Shown: piece by piece, positions 1-7,865 of the stretch | Position numbering within the stretch: position 1 is the stretch's first letter | Layout of the letters: each line of letters begins with the position of its first letter | NCBI GenBank assembly: GCA_020433805.1 | Contig: JAGRBZ010000031.1 | Location: 1-36,379, forward strand | DNA: 36,379 nt | DNA from: Anaerolineae bacterium | GTDB lineage: Bacteria; Chloroflexota; Anaerolineae; 4572-78; J111 | Reading direction: 5' to 3' | Translations under genes and position numbers: made by a program | Notes under the pieces: model-generated | The model's input: only the letters and a program-made list of their open reading frames with translations | Told to the model about the DNA's origin: nothing | Databases searched by the model: none

Positions 1-442
1 CCGGAATATCCCGCGAACTGCGGGCGATGGCTTCATCAGCACGCTTGGCCAGGACATCGATAATCTGCGGCTGTGCGCCCAGCGGGGTGCCGTACTTGAA
101 ATTGATCTGCGGCCACTCGCCTTTGGCCCAGTTGATGATGGCCGGAACGTCATTTTTCTGATGACCGGCCGGGCCAAGGAACAGCGGCAGGGCCACAACA
201 TGTTTGGCGTCGCTTTCGACACAGGCCCGAATGCCTTCGACAATGGGCGGATCGGCAAATTCGAGAAAACAAGCGTGAACAGGTAGTTTGAGATGATCGG
301 CCAGAAGGTCGGCAAATTGGTTGTACTCGGCAATGGCTTCGGGGTCACGGCTGCCGTGGCCGATGAGGAGAACGGCATCCGGCTCCGTTTTGAGAGACAT
401 CATCGACGGCTGGGTTTGTTTTTGTTTGATGTTATCCATCAT
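1..442 (-). CDS. sirohydrochlorin chelatase CbiX/SirB-like (partial)
   Basis: The reverse strand reads through the left edge without a stop, so this is the N-terminal 147 residues of a gene whose 3' end lies outside. The segment VLLIGHGSRDPEA is the class II chelatase signature with the metal-binding His. A later stretch, VVALPLFLGPAGH, carries the second conserved His region. Such proteins insert Co2+ or Fe2+ into sirohydrochlorin in cobalamin or siroheme synthesis in the cytoplasm. The start is the first of two adjacent ATG codons (442-440, then 439-437); a further Met pair lies 13 codons on, just before the conserved core, so the first dozen residues are uncertain. GGAG lies about 11 bases upstream. 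No other tetrapyrrole gene is adjacent except the ChlI-like ATPase far away at 27725. The family is clear, but cobalt versus iron specificity cannot be read. Confidence 0.85.
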   Translation of the reverse strand, partial: MMDNIKQKQTQPSMMSLKTEPDAVLLIGHGSRDPEAIAEYNQFADLLADHLKLPVHACFLEFADPPIVEGIRACVESDAKHVVALPLFLGPAGHQKNDVPAIINWAKGEWPQINFKYGTPLGAQPQIIDVLAKRADEAIARSSRDIP

Positions 443-724
443 GGGTAAACATGCTCCAAGTGGTCGGGAAAGGGAAATACACGTACCTTACGGATACGCT
501 ACACTCCTCTCTCGACTGAAATTGTATAGTATTTTTAATACAGATACGACTTACGCAGTTGAAATATTTTTAACCACGAATTACACGAATTTCACTAATT
601 TTTGTTTTTCAATTCGTGTAATCTGTGTAATTCATGGTCGATTTTGAGACAAGAGCCTTTAACTGCGTAACTCATAATAGATCGTTGGTCTTAATATTTT
701 TGGCTAAAAGCTATTTCAGGACGA
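443..724. other. intergenic gap with hairpin element
   Basis: These 282 bases lie between the phosphoesterase stop and the chelatase start, both on the minus strand. I see no coding sequence. The part nearer the chelatase is AT-rich and includes the small palindrome GTATTTTTAATAC at about 530-542. The rest is taken up by the nested inverted repeat described separately at 548-673. Confidence 0.6.
548..673. repeat. hairpin element, copy 1 (possible MITE)
   Basis: The ends are GACTTACGCAGTT (548-560) and AACTGCGTAACTC (661-673), which are inverted copies with one mismatch in 13. Inside lies a second, larger imperfect inverted repeat. Its left arm (about 573-600) begins ACCACGAATTACACGAATT. Its right arm (about 611-638) ends GTAATTCATGGT. 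About 23 of 28 positions pair. The same outer 13-mer ends recur at 13227-13362 around different inner sequence. No transposase is encoded and no clear target duplication is visible. I infer a non-autonomous mobile element or a repeated intergenic palindrome. Confidence 0.6.
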
Positions 725-1591
725 TCAATGTCCATCAATTTCGGCATGCCGCTTGGCTAAGAAAACAGGCACGGTTTCGTCGATGGTAATTGTGCCGGCC
801 AGTACATCTTGTTCATACTGCTGAGTCCAGCGAAACAAGTGAGGTCGGGCGATGCGTAGTTCATCAAGAATAAGTTCGACTAACGGGCCGCCGTCCTCTA
901 AAAAGCCGGTCTCGAAAAAATCTTGCTCGGTTTGGTGCCAATCATAGTCAAGACGAATAATTTCGGCCTGCCACTGGTCGGCCTGCCAGGTGATTTGCGC
1001 ATAAGCGGCACGCTGATCGCCGTCAAACGGGAGACCGACTGAGCCAACATTGACCACTAAAGTGTTATCGATCCAGCGGGTAAAGGGCCAGTGGGTGTGT
1101 CCGGTGCAAAACACAGCCGGAGGTTCTTCGGTATCCACACACATTTTTTGGCGAAGCTGATCATCGGTGCTTTTGACAAAAAAACCGTCGCGGTTGCTGC
1201 GATCAGAAGCGTGAACTATGTGAACACGCTCGCCATTGGGGGCATAGACATCAACCTGAGTCGCCATATTTTTTAGCGCAGAGACATCTTCATGAAGCTG
1301 TTGATAGGTCCAGTAAGCACTGCGATACAGTTCGCGTTCCAGCACAGGGCTAGATTCATCAAAATCGTCGAAGTTGATGACGTAATCTTCGTGATTGCCT
1401 TTGATGAGCTGCCATCCCTCGGTTTTTTCTTTTTCAAGAACAAATTGCAAACATTCAAGCGGGCGCGGGCCACGGTTGACGGTATCGCCCGCCACAATGA
1501 TGTGATCCGGTTGCCACTGCTGGATATGGTGCGCGACGGTTTCTAATGCAACAATATTGGCGTGGATATCGGCCAGAACTGCAAGTTTCAT
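725..1591 (-). CDS. calcineurin-like metallophosphoesterase
   Basis: This is a cytoplasmic two-metal phosphoesterase of 288 residues. The metal-binding blocks are in the usual order: DIHAN near the N-terminus (D-x-H), GDTVNRGP, GNHED, and the C-terminal GHTHWP, followed by NVGSVGLPFDGD. This resembles the YfcE/MJ0936-like phosphodiesterase group; the substrate cannot be read. The frame is open to a TTG at 1642, but the ATG at 1591 is chosen because family members start directly with the MKLAVLADIH-type strand. The promoter at 1656-1684 would give the ATG start a leader of about 58 bases. The AGGAGG at 1612-1617 is too far from this ATG and no in-frame start sits at the right distance, so translation initiation is unclear. 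Confidence 0.85.
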   Translation of the reverse strand: MKLAVLADIHANIVALETVAHHIQQWQPDHIIVAGDTVNRGPRPLECLQFVLEKEKTEGWQLIKGNHEDYVINFDDFDESSPVLERELYRSAYWTYQQLHEDVSALKNMATQVDVYAPNGERVHIVHASDRSNRDGFFVKSTDDQLRQKMCVDTEEPPAVFCTGHTHWPFTRWIDNTLVVNVGSVGLPFDGDQRAAYAQITWQADQWQAEIIRLDYDWHQTEQDFFETGFLEDGGPLVELILDELRIARPHLFRWTQQYEQDVLAGTITIDETVPVFLAKRHAEIDGH

Positions 1592-1655
1592 GTTTTTTAG
1601 ACAAAAAACGGCCTCCTGCACAGAAGGCCAAATAGTGAGCAAGTTTCAACACGGG

Positions 1656-1684
1656 AGGATAACAGACTGTCCAAGAAGTGTCAA
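1656..1684 (-). promoter_or_regulatory. promoter of the metallophosphoesterase
   Basis: Read on the minus strand, a perfect TTGACA (1684-1679) is followed after 17 bases by TATCCT (1661-1656). Transcription would begin near 1649, in the gap after the upstream receiver-Roadblock gene, so the phosphoesterase probably has its own transcript. Confidence 0.5.
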
Positions 1685-1716
1685 ATTATTTCATATTGCA
1701 GGTAGCCAACCTTCTA

Positions 1717-2793
1717 TTAGCCCTCCCGTTTAAGGATATTGGGCGGCACCAAACCGGCTTTTACAGCATCTTCATAGCTCATAGAGCCGGCAACTCTTTT
1801 TTTCTTAGCAGGGGGGGATACGGGGGGAGTAGGTGATGGCGAGGTTGCCGGTTTATCCGGCACGCTTTTTGGGAGCGTGATTTCAGGATCAGTAAATGAA
1901 GAGTCCATGAGCGTGTCAAGTTCGTGTAGAAAACTTTCTCTGAAATCGTCTTGAATTTCAAACGTTGACGTTCCTTTAAAGTTAGCATAATGCTGGGCTA
2001 AGGGCACCAATTCCTCGGCGGTTTGTTTGGTGTAATACCAGACGATACCGGGTTTGGTGTTGATGCCAAAAATAACGGCCAGAAAGAGATCGCCATTGAT
2101 ATCGTACGAGTATAGGTTGAATTTGTCGCTTTCGTGATAGTTCGATTTAAAGACCGAGCAGTTAGCCGCCGCCAAAGCACCCAAACTGCTAACATCGAAC
2201 CCTTCCGTTCGGCCTACAGTTTCCACAGGATAACCGCTGGCGTTGAGCAGCATAATACAGCTAGCATGGGCATTGCGCAGTAATTTTTGGAGTGTCTGCT
2301 GTAGGGCCGCAATTCCAGATTTACTGTGGTTAGGGTCGATGACAGGATCGGTCTCAGCTTTAGGTTTGGATTTGGATTGAGGTTGAGGGGGCGTTGGAGC
2401 TTCTTCTGGTTCATCCTGACCAATAGTTTCTATCACTATTTTGCGGAGTTGCGCAACCTTAAACGGTTTTTCGATATAGCCATGCACGCCAAGTTCTGCC
2501 AATTTGCGACGTAACTCTACCGTGCCGTAGGCCGTCATCAAAACAATCTGGGTACCGGGAGCGTGATTGCGCACCTGAGCCGACAACTCAAGACCGGTCA
2601 TCGAGGGCATTTTGTAGTCGGTCAGCATCAAGTCATAGTGAATTTGCTCAATCTTTTTGAGCGCCTCCTGACCACTGCCGGCAGTTTCGACATTAAAGTG
2701 AGGCCCCATCTTGCGTAAGCTGCTGGCTAGAACAATAGCCACTTTTGGTTCGTCATCGACAATTAAGATTCGTTTTTCTGAAGGAGCATTCAT
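1717..2793 (-). CDS. response regulator with Roadblock/LC7 domain
   Basis: Residues 8-122 form a receiver domain with acidic pair D13/D14, phospho-acceptor D59 in LMLTDYKMP, and the conserved Lys in YIEKPF (K109). A Pro/Lys-rich linker (about 125-155) follows. Residues about 161-270 resemble a Roadblock/LC7 domain: an amphipathic helix, then the ASCIMLLNASGYPVETVGR strand pair and a hydrophobic strand LFLAVIFG. The last third is Pro-rich and ends in a short helix-like SYEDAVKAGLVPPNILKREG. There is no DNA-binding domain, so output is probably protein-protein. Roadblock proteins often act with Ras-like GTPases such as MglA, but no GTPase is encoded here. It lies 20 bases after the LuxR-type regulator in the same operon, with AAAGGAT before its ATG. 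The receiver call is firm; the Roadblock call is by pattern. Confidence 0.85.
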   Translation of the reverse strand: MNAPSEKRILIVDDEPKVAIVLASSLRKMGPHFNVETAGSGQEALKKIEQIHYDLMLTDYKMPSMTGLELSAQVRNHAPGTQIVLMTAYGTVELRRKLAELGVHGYIEKPFKVAQLRKIVIETIGQDEPEEAPTPPQPQSKSKPKAETDPVIDPNHSKSGIAALQQTLQKLLRNAHASCIMLLNASGYPVETVGRTEGFDVSSLGALAAANCSVFKSNYHESDKFNLYSYDINGDLFLAVIFGINTKPGIVWYYTKQTAEELVPLAQHYANFKGTSTFEIQDDFRESFLHELDTLMDSSFTDPEITLPKSVPDKPATSPSPTPPVSPPAKKKRVAGSMSYEDAVKAGLVPPNILKREG

Positions 2794-2813
2794 AGTGTTG
2801 GCTATCCTTTGGG

Positions 2814-3458
2814 CTAATTTTTGATAATTTTGTTTTCTTTCGCGTACCGTACCAACTCAACCCGGGTACTCATGCCGAGTTTTCCCATAAGGTTAGAGCG
2901 ATGACTTTCTACTGTTCGCACACTTAAACTTAACAGTTCAGCAATTTGTTTGTTGGTATATCCCTGGGCAATAAAGCGTAAAACTTCCGTTTCGCGCGGC
3001 GTCAGAATATCCACGGCTCTTTCTGCCTCCTCGGCCTTAGGGGCCACACCGCCAATCAAAGCGCGTGTCATAGCCGGATGGACATACAGCTCATTTCTGG
3101 AGACGGCTTTGATGGCGTCGATGAGTTCAGTCTCAACCGCTTTTTTGACGATGTAGCCCGATGCGCCCACGCGAATGGCCTCGCGGACCAGTGTGTCATC
3201 CTCGTGCACCGTTAGAATGAGCGTGCGGATGTGGGGTTGCTGCTGCTTGAGTTGGCGGGCGACGTGGATGCCGCTTGCACCCGGCATGCTGAGGTCGAGC
3301 AATACAACGTCTGGGTTTAGTGACTGGGCCAGGCTTAAAGCTTCGTCTCCGTTACCGGCCTCGCCCAATACTTCCAGATCAGGCTCGGCACTAAGTAAAG
3401 CGCGCAAGCCGGCTCGAAGGACACCATGATCGTCAACGATGAGAATTTTGGTTAACAT
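2814..3458 (-). CDS. NarL/LuxR-family response regulator
   Basis: This is a 214-residue DNA-binding response regulator. The receiver domain covers residues 3-120, with D9/D10, phospho-acceptor D55 in VVLLDLSMPG, and Lys in the VKKA motif. The C-terminal GerE/LuxR helix-turn-helix begins at LTPRETEVLRFIAQG and includes NKQIAELLSLSVRTVESHRSN. The frame is open further upstream, but the ATG at 3458 is preferred: GGAG sits 7 bases upstream and the protein then starts MLTKILIVDDH as expected. It overlaps the 3' end of the histidine kinase by 26 bases, which suggests translational coupling and makes the kinase its likely partner. Target genes are unknown. Confidence 0.95.
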   Translation of the reverse strand: MLTKILIVDDHGVLRAGLRALLSAEPDLEVLGEAGNGDEALSLAQSLNPDVVLLDLSMPGASGIHVARQLKQQQPHIRTLILTVHEDDTLVREAIRVGASGYIVKKAVETELIDAIKAVSRNELYVHPAMTRALIGGVAPKAEEAERAVDILTPRETEVLRFIAQGYTNKQIAELLSLSVRTVESHRSNLMGKLGMSTRVELVRYAKENKIIKN

Positions 3459-6075
3459 AGGGAATCTCCACATAAATGGTTGTCCCGATATCGGGACTGC
3501 TTTCAATCTCAAAAACACCGTTCATCATTTCGGCCCGTTCACGCATACTCAGTAGGCCCAGCCGACTTCCGGTGCGGGTGGCATCATCCGGATTAAAACC
3601 GCTGCCGTTATCTTCGGCAATGGTAATAATAGAGGCCCCGCGCCGCTCTATAAGTACCGAGGCATGTGTGGCATGGGCGTGACGGGCAATGTTGGCCAGC
3701 GCCTCCTGAATAATCCGGTAAATGTTGATTTCGACAGGATGCGGCAAACGTTTTTCATCTAATCCCACGGTTTCAAAATGCAAAATCAAGCCGTGTTGCT
3801 TGCCAAATGTTTCAACATAGTGGCGCAGCGCCGGAATCAAACCCAAATGATCCAGGGTGGCCGGATGAAGGTCCATCGCCAGCCGGTGTAAGTTTTCTGA
3901 AACGCTGTCGGTGGTTTGTTTTAACTCGACCAGGTGCTGGGAGATAGCTTCGGGATTGTCGAGATCTTTTTCCAATAAGCGTATTTTTACTTTGAGAGAA
4001 GCCAGGGCCTGACCAGCCTCGTCATGCAGTTCCCGGGCTACATACCGGCGCTCTTTTTCTTGAATTTCAACCAGGCGATGGGCTAAAAACTGCAAGCGTC
4101 TTCGTCCGATGCTAACTTGTTCGAATAGACGTGCGTTTTCAATGGCTACAGCAGCTTGATTTGCAAAGGCTTGGGCCAAATGAGCGTCATTCTCGCTATA
4201 AGCATTGACCTGGTGACTATTGAGTGTGACATAGCCAATGACTTCGTTTCGAACAACCAATGGAACACCCATCCAGCCTCGAATCGCACCACGGCCGTTG
4301 CCCCAGGCTAAGAAATGGTTATCAAGCCGGGCATCGGGCAAAATTACAGGTTGCTTCGATTGCTCGATGCGTTGATATAAGGCATCGTCAAGTGAATGTT
4401 GAATAGGGTCAATACCCTGTTTTTTGGTGATATGCCGGCCACGACCCGCGACCACGCGGAGCGATTGATTTTCTTTTAGAAAAACGCATGCGGTATCAAA
4501 AGGAACGACCCGCTCAAGATGGATGAGTATTCGCTCCAAGACTTGACTGGGGTCAAGCACCGATGTGAGCATGCTCGTAGCGTCGCGCAGTACCTCGGCT
4601 TGCTCACGCGCAATACGTTGGGCTTCATACAAGCGTGCGTTTTCGATAGCATTGACCGCCGGCATAGCGAGCCAGCCGATCAAGCGCATATCGGTCTGAT
4701 TGAATGGCCCGTTTCTTTTGTTGATGATCTCGATAGCACCGATCGGGCCGGATTTGGTTTGTAGTGGAAAACAGAGAATCGATTCCGTCGAAAAATCGCT
4801 CTGCCGATCCATCGCTGGAGAAAAGCGGGCATCTTTTGTCGTATCCGGAACCAGGGCCGGTTCGTTGTAATGCACAACCCACCCGGCGATCCCTTGTCCA
4901 ATCGCCAACTTTTTGCCCAGCACAAAATCGGCTTTTGCACCCGAGGCGGCTGCAAAATAAAGCTGGTCGGACCCTTTATCATAAAGTGCTACCGATGCCG
5001 ACATGGCGTTAAAAAGACGCACAGCATGGTCGGTTATAATCGTGAGCGTTTCGGGCAGGTTAAGGGTTGAGGTGATAGCCTGACCAATCATGTTCATTGA
5101 AACGAGTTCTTCGACACGCTGACCGATTTCCCGGTAAAGGCGGGCATTTTCCACAGCAGCCGCAGCTTGGTTGGCTAATGTCTGTAGTAATTGCTGCTCT
5201 TTCATGGAAAATGTACTGGATTTGTCCCGTTCCAAGCGTAGAATGCCGATAACTTGAGTACCTACTTTCATGGGGACACATAACAAAGCGCGTTTGCCTT
5301 CATTAATAATGTTGTCATGACCGTTTGATGTGGGCATAATCAAATGCACAGCTTGCTTACTTTCGATGGTCGTTAAATCGACGTTATCGCAAGCATGAGG
5401 CGGAGCGTGGTGGTTGATATTTATCCATTGATTATCAACAAACTGATTGTGGTAGGTAAGATACCCATTGTCGGGATTCACCAACGCATAGCCGGCCTTT
5501 TTAAGATTTAAAAGTCGGCTTGTGGTTTCTAACACGCGCTTGAATATATCAGTTTCCTTGCGGAGCAGGGTAAGTTCTTGACCTAACTGATAGATAGTAG
5601 CCAGTTGCGCTTCAAGCTGTTTACGGGGGGTAATATCGCTAACAACGCCGTAGATGGTGCGTGTTTGGCTGTGAGGATCGATGTGTACCTTGCCGCTGTC
5701 GCGAACCCAAATAATGCGGCCATCGGCTCGAATGAGGCGATATTCAACTTCGCTGTTTTCGCCTTGAGCCAATCGCTGCGCTTGGACAGCCGCCACGGTT
5801 TGGTCTTGGGGATGAATAACCTGCGAAGGCCAAAAATTCCAATCGGTTGTAAAGTTCTCAAGCGGATAACCGGTTAACAGTTCGGCATGGGGCGAAATAT
5901 AGCGATTGATGATAGTTGCTGTTTGAGCCGCAACTTCGCTGATGTAGATATGATCACTAATCGATAGAACGGCCTGTCGAAAGAGGGCTTCACTAGACTT
6001 TAAGATGTCTATCTGACCACGAAGGTCGTGGAGTTCACCAATAAGCTGGGCTTTGGTTTTGTAGATGTCGTCCAA
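3433..6075 (-). CDS. PAS-GAF-GAF-GAF sensor histidine kinase (HisKA_3)
   Basis: This 880-residue NarX/DegS-type kinase has no membrane segment and is therefore probably a soluble sensor. A short coiled coil (1-28) leads into a PAS domain (about 30-155, ending GVVSDITPRKQLE). Three GAF domains follow (about 178-315, 340-485, 510-655). The dimerisation/phosphotransfer domain has H684 in VARELHDEAGQ. The HATPase_c domain has the N-box with N795 and the G1 box DNGSG (822-826). The HisKA_3 type pairs with LuxR-type regulators, matching the overlapping downstream gene. The start appears to be a TTG at 6075 (TTG-GAC-GAC); no in-frame ATG or GTG lies just upstream and the ribosome site is weak. Ligands of the sensor domains cannot be read. 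Confidence 0.93.
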   Translation of the reverse strand: MDDIYKTKAQLIGELHDLRGQIDILKSSEALFRQAVLSISDHIYISEVAAQTATIINRYISPHAELLTGYPLENFTTDWNFWPSQVIHPQDQTVAAVQAQRLAQGENSEVEYRLIRADGRIIWVRDSGKVHIDPHSQTRTIYGVVSDITPRKQLEAQLATIYQLGQELTLLRKETDIFKRVLETTSRLLNLKKAGYALVNPDNGYLTYHNQFVDNQWININHHAPPHACDNVDLTTIESKQAVHLIMPTSNGHDNIINEGKRALLCVPMKVGTQVIGILRLERDKSSTFSMKEQQLLQTLANQAAAAVENARLYREIGQRVEELVSMNMIGQAITSTLNLPETLTIITDHAVRLFNAMSASVALYDKGSDQLYFAAASGAKADFVLGKKLAIGQGIAGWVVHYNEPALVPDTTKDARFSPAMDRQSDFSTESILCFPLQTKSGPIGAIEIINKRNGPFNQTDMRLIGWLAMPAVNAIENARLYEAQRIAREQAEVLRDATSMLTSVLDPSQVLERILIHLERVVPFDTACVFLKENQSLRVVAGRGRHITKKQGIDPIQHSLDDALYQRIEQSKQPVILPDARLDNHFLAWGNGRGAIRGWMGVPLVVRNEVIGYVTLNSHQVNAYSENDAHLAQAFANQAAVAIENARLFEQVSIGRRRLQFLAHRLVEIQEKERRYVARELHDEAGQALASLKVKIRLLEKDLDNPEAISQHLVELKQTTDSVSENLHRLAMDLHPATLDHLGLIPALRHYVETFGKQHGLILHFETVGLDEKRLPHPVEINIYRIIQEALANIARHAHATHASVLIERRGASIITIAEDNGSGFNPDDATRTGSRLGLLSMRERAEMMNGVFEIESSPDIGTTIYVEIPYVNQNSHR

Positions 6076-6153
6076 TGGATGAGCCTGTGCGTGTAAACGT
6101 TCAAGTCGTGTAACAAGTCGATAAAAGCGTTAGATTATTTAAATATACCAACT

Positions 6154-6185
6154 CTTTCCAAAATATTCCAGTTTTGTTGGAAAAG
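6154..6185. promoter_or_regulatory. dyad upstream of the histidine kinase
   Basis: CTTTCCAA (6154-6161) and TTGGAAAAG (6177-6185) form an inverted pair with one bulged base. The dyad lies in the gap between the kinase start and the tRNA promoter. It could be an operator for the signalling operon; no convincing -35/-10 pair for the kinase was found. Confidence 0.25.
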
Positions 6186-6208
6186 TTTGTGGCGCGTTGT
6201 GGAAATGT

Positions 6209-6237
6209 TTGACTTTACGCTATAATTATTGTATTAT
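6209..6237 (+). promoter_or_regulatory. promoter of tRNA-Leu
   Basis: TTGACT (6209-6214) and TATTAT (6232-6237) are spaced by 17 bases, placing the start near 6244, a few bases before the mature tRNA 5' end. An overlapping alternative is TTGTGG (6197-6202) with TATAAT (6221-6226), spaced by 18. Confidence 0.55.
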
Positions 6238-6247
6238 GTATGCTTAC

Positions 6248-6333
6248 GGGCCGGTGGCGGAATGGCAGACGCAGGGGACTTAAAATCCCCCGAGGCTTGT
6301 ACCCTCGTGTGGGTTCGACTCCCACCCGGCCCA
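6248..6333 (+). tRNA. tRNA-Leu (anticodon TAA)
   Basis: The acceptor stem GGGCCGG (6248-6254) pairs perfectly with CCGGCCC (6326-6332), followed by discriminator A at 6333. The anticodon stem GGGGA/TCCCC encloses loop CTTAAAA with anticodon TAA at 6281-6283. A long variable arm and the T-loop GGTTCGACTCC fit a class II leucine tRNA. CCA is not encoded, since the next bases are TGG. It is a single tRNA gene, with no neighbours of its kind. Confidence 0.97.
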
Positions 6334-6446
6334 TGGTTTTTAACCGCGTAAAACGTCTACCTCAACATTTGGCTGAGGTAGGCACACTGGTACAACGGCT
6401 GCCAGTCCTCTCCGATATCCCATCACTATCCATGTGGAGCACGTAG

Positions 6447-7862
6447 GTGACAACTTTACTGATTCAAAACGCCGAAGTGTTGGTAACCATGGATCCGAAT
6501 CGGCTTGAAATACCTCTTGGATCGCTTTTGGTTGAAAATAACCAGATCCAGTGGATCGGGGCGACACACGATTTTGATAGGTGGGTCAACTCGCAACGAC
6601 CGGATTTGGCTCGTGACGGCTGCGATAGCATTACCGATGCCCAAGGTTGTGTTGTGCTGCCAGGTTTAGTTAATTGTCACCATCATCTCTATCAGACGCT
6701 CACCCGCACTATCGGCACGGGTGATGGTCAAATTTTATTTGATTGGCTCAAATTTCTCTATCCGATTTGGGCCGAACTCACACCGGAAGGCGTTTATGTC
6801 AGTGCCAAAATAGGGCTGGCCGAACTGGTTTTGAGCGGCTGTACCACAGTGGCCGATCACCTCTATCTTTATCCCAACGGCAGTAAAATTGACGATGAAA
6901 TTCAAGCCGCGCAGGACATGGGTATTCGCTTTCATCCAACCCGGGGCAGTATGAGCCTGGGCGAGAGCCAGGGCGGACTTCCACCGGATCGCGTCTGCGA
7001 TACCGAACCCAACATTATCCGCGATTGTGTGCGCGCCATTGAAACATTTCACGATCCTGATCCCTTTTCGATGGTGCGTATTGGGCTGGCTCCCTGTTCT
7101 CCTTTCAGCGTTACTGAGAACCTTATGCGCGAAACGGCAGAGTTAGCTCGCCACTATCCGTTGGTTAATCTGCATACCCATTTAGCCGAAACTAAGGACG
7201 AAGACCGCTTTTGCGTAGAGATGTTCGGCAAAAGACCCATCGCCTATGCCGAGTCGCTCGGTTGGGCCGGTGAAGATGTTTGGTTTGCCCATATGGTGCA
7301 TCCAAACGCTGCCGAAATCGACTGGCTGGCGCAAACCCGTTCCGGCGTTTGTCACTGCCCAAGTAGCAACATGATTTTGGCTTCCGGCATTGCACCCGTT
7401 CGGGCGATGGTCGACAACCATGTCCGTGTTGGCCTGGGCGTCGATGGTTCGGCCAGCAATGATGGCAACCACATGCTGGGCGAAACCCGCCAGGCGATGC
7501 TGCTCCAGCGCGTTGGCTGGCCCGGTTTCGAGTCGCGGGCCGATCGCTTTACGGCGCGTGAGGCGCTGGAATTGGCAACCATCGGTGGGGCAAAGGTATT
7601 ACGTCGCGACGACATCGGCACATTAGAAGTAGGCAAAGCCGCAGACATTGTCGCTTTTCGCGTTGACGATTTAGGCCACGCCGGCAGTTTGGCCGATCCG
7701 GTAGCCGGATTAGTTACCTGCGCGCCGACTCAGGTGTGGCACTCTGTTATTAATGGCCGGATGGTTGTCGAAGACGGTCAATTTTTGCCCTTTGAACTGC
7801 CGCCGGTTATCGAACGTCACAATCAACTCAGTCGACAGATGCTCGATCGAGCCGGAGTGTAA
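6447..7862 (+). CDS. 8-oxoguanine deaminase-like amidohydrolase
   Basis: This 471-residue protein belongs to the TrzA/AtzB-type amidohydrolase superfamily, cytoplasmic metal-dependent deaminases. The metal-binding motif NCHHHLYQ has its H-x-H at 78-80. Later blocks are NLHTHLAE, the FAHMVHP His, and GLGVDGSASND with the catalytic Asp. The RGSMSLGESQGGLPPDRVC segment matches my memory of the 8-oxoguanine deaminase / hydroxydechloroatrazine aminohydrolase group, which clears oxidised guanine. The C-terminal beta-sandwich strand GTLEVGKAADIVAF is typical. It begins at GTG 6447, with GGAG 7 bases upstream. The TPR gene follows 3 bases after the stop. Family assignment is firm, the exact substrate probable. 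Confidence 0.85.
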   Translation: MTTLLIQNAEVLVTMDPNRLEIPLGSLLVENNQIQWIGATHDFDRWVNSQRPDLARDGCDSITDAQGCVVLPGLVNCHHHLYQTLTRTIGTGDGQILFDWLKFLYPIWAELTPEGVYVSAKIGLAELVLSGCTTVADHLYLYPNGSKIDDEIQAAQDMGIRFHPTRGSMSLGESQGGLPPDRVCDTEPNIIRDCVRAIETFHDPDPFSMVRIGLAPCSPFSVTENLMRETAELARHYPLVNLHTHLAETKDEDRFCVEMFGKRPIAYAESLGWAGEDVWFAHMVHPNAAEIDWLAQTRSGVCHCPSSNMILASGIAPVRAMVDNHVRVGLGVDGSASNDGNHMLGETRQAMLLQRVGWPGFESRADRFTAREALELATIGGAKVLRRDDIGTLEVGKAADIVAFRVDDLGHAGSLADPVAGLVTCAPTQVWHSVINGRMVVEDGQFLPFELPPVIERHNQLSRQMLDRAGV

Positions 7863-7865
7863 GCC

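Noticed and set aside
321..647. 108-codon plus-strand frame
   Set aside because: It is antisense to the CbiX-like gene and then runs into the hairpin element.
6240..6446. 68-codon frame over the tRNA
   Set aside because: It reads through the tRNA-Leu gene and its flank.
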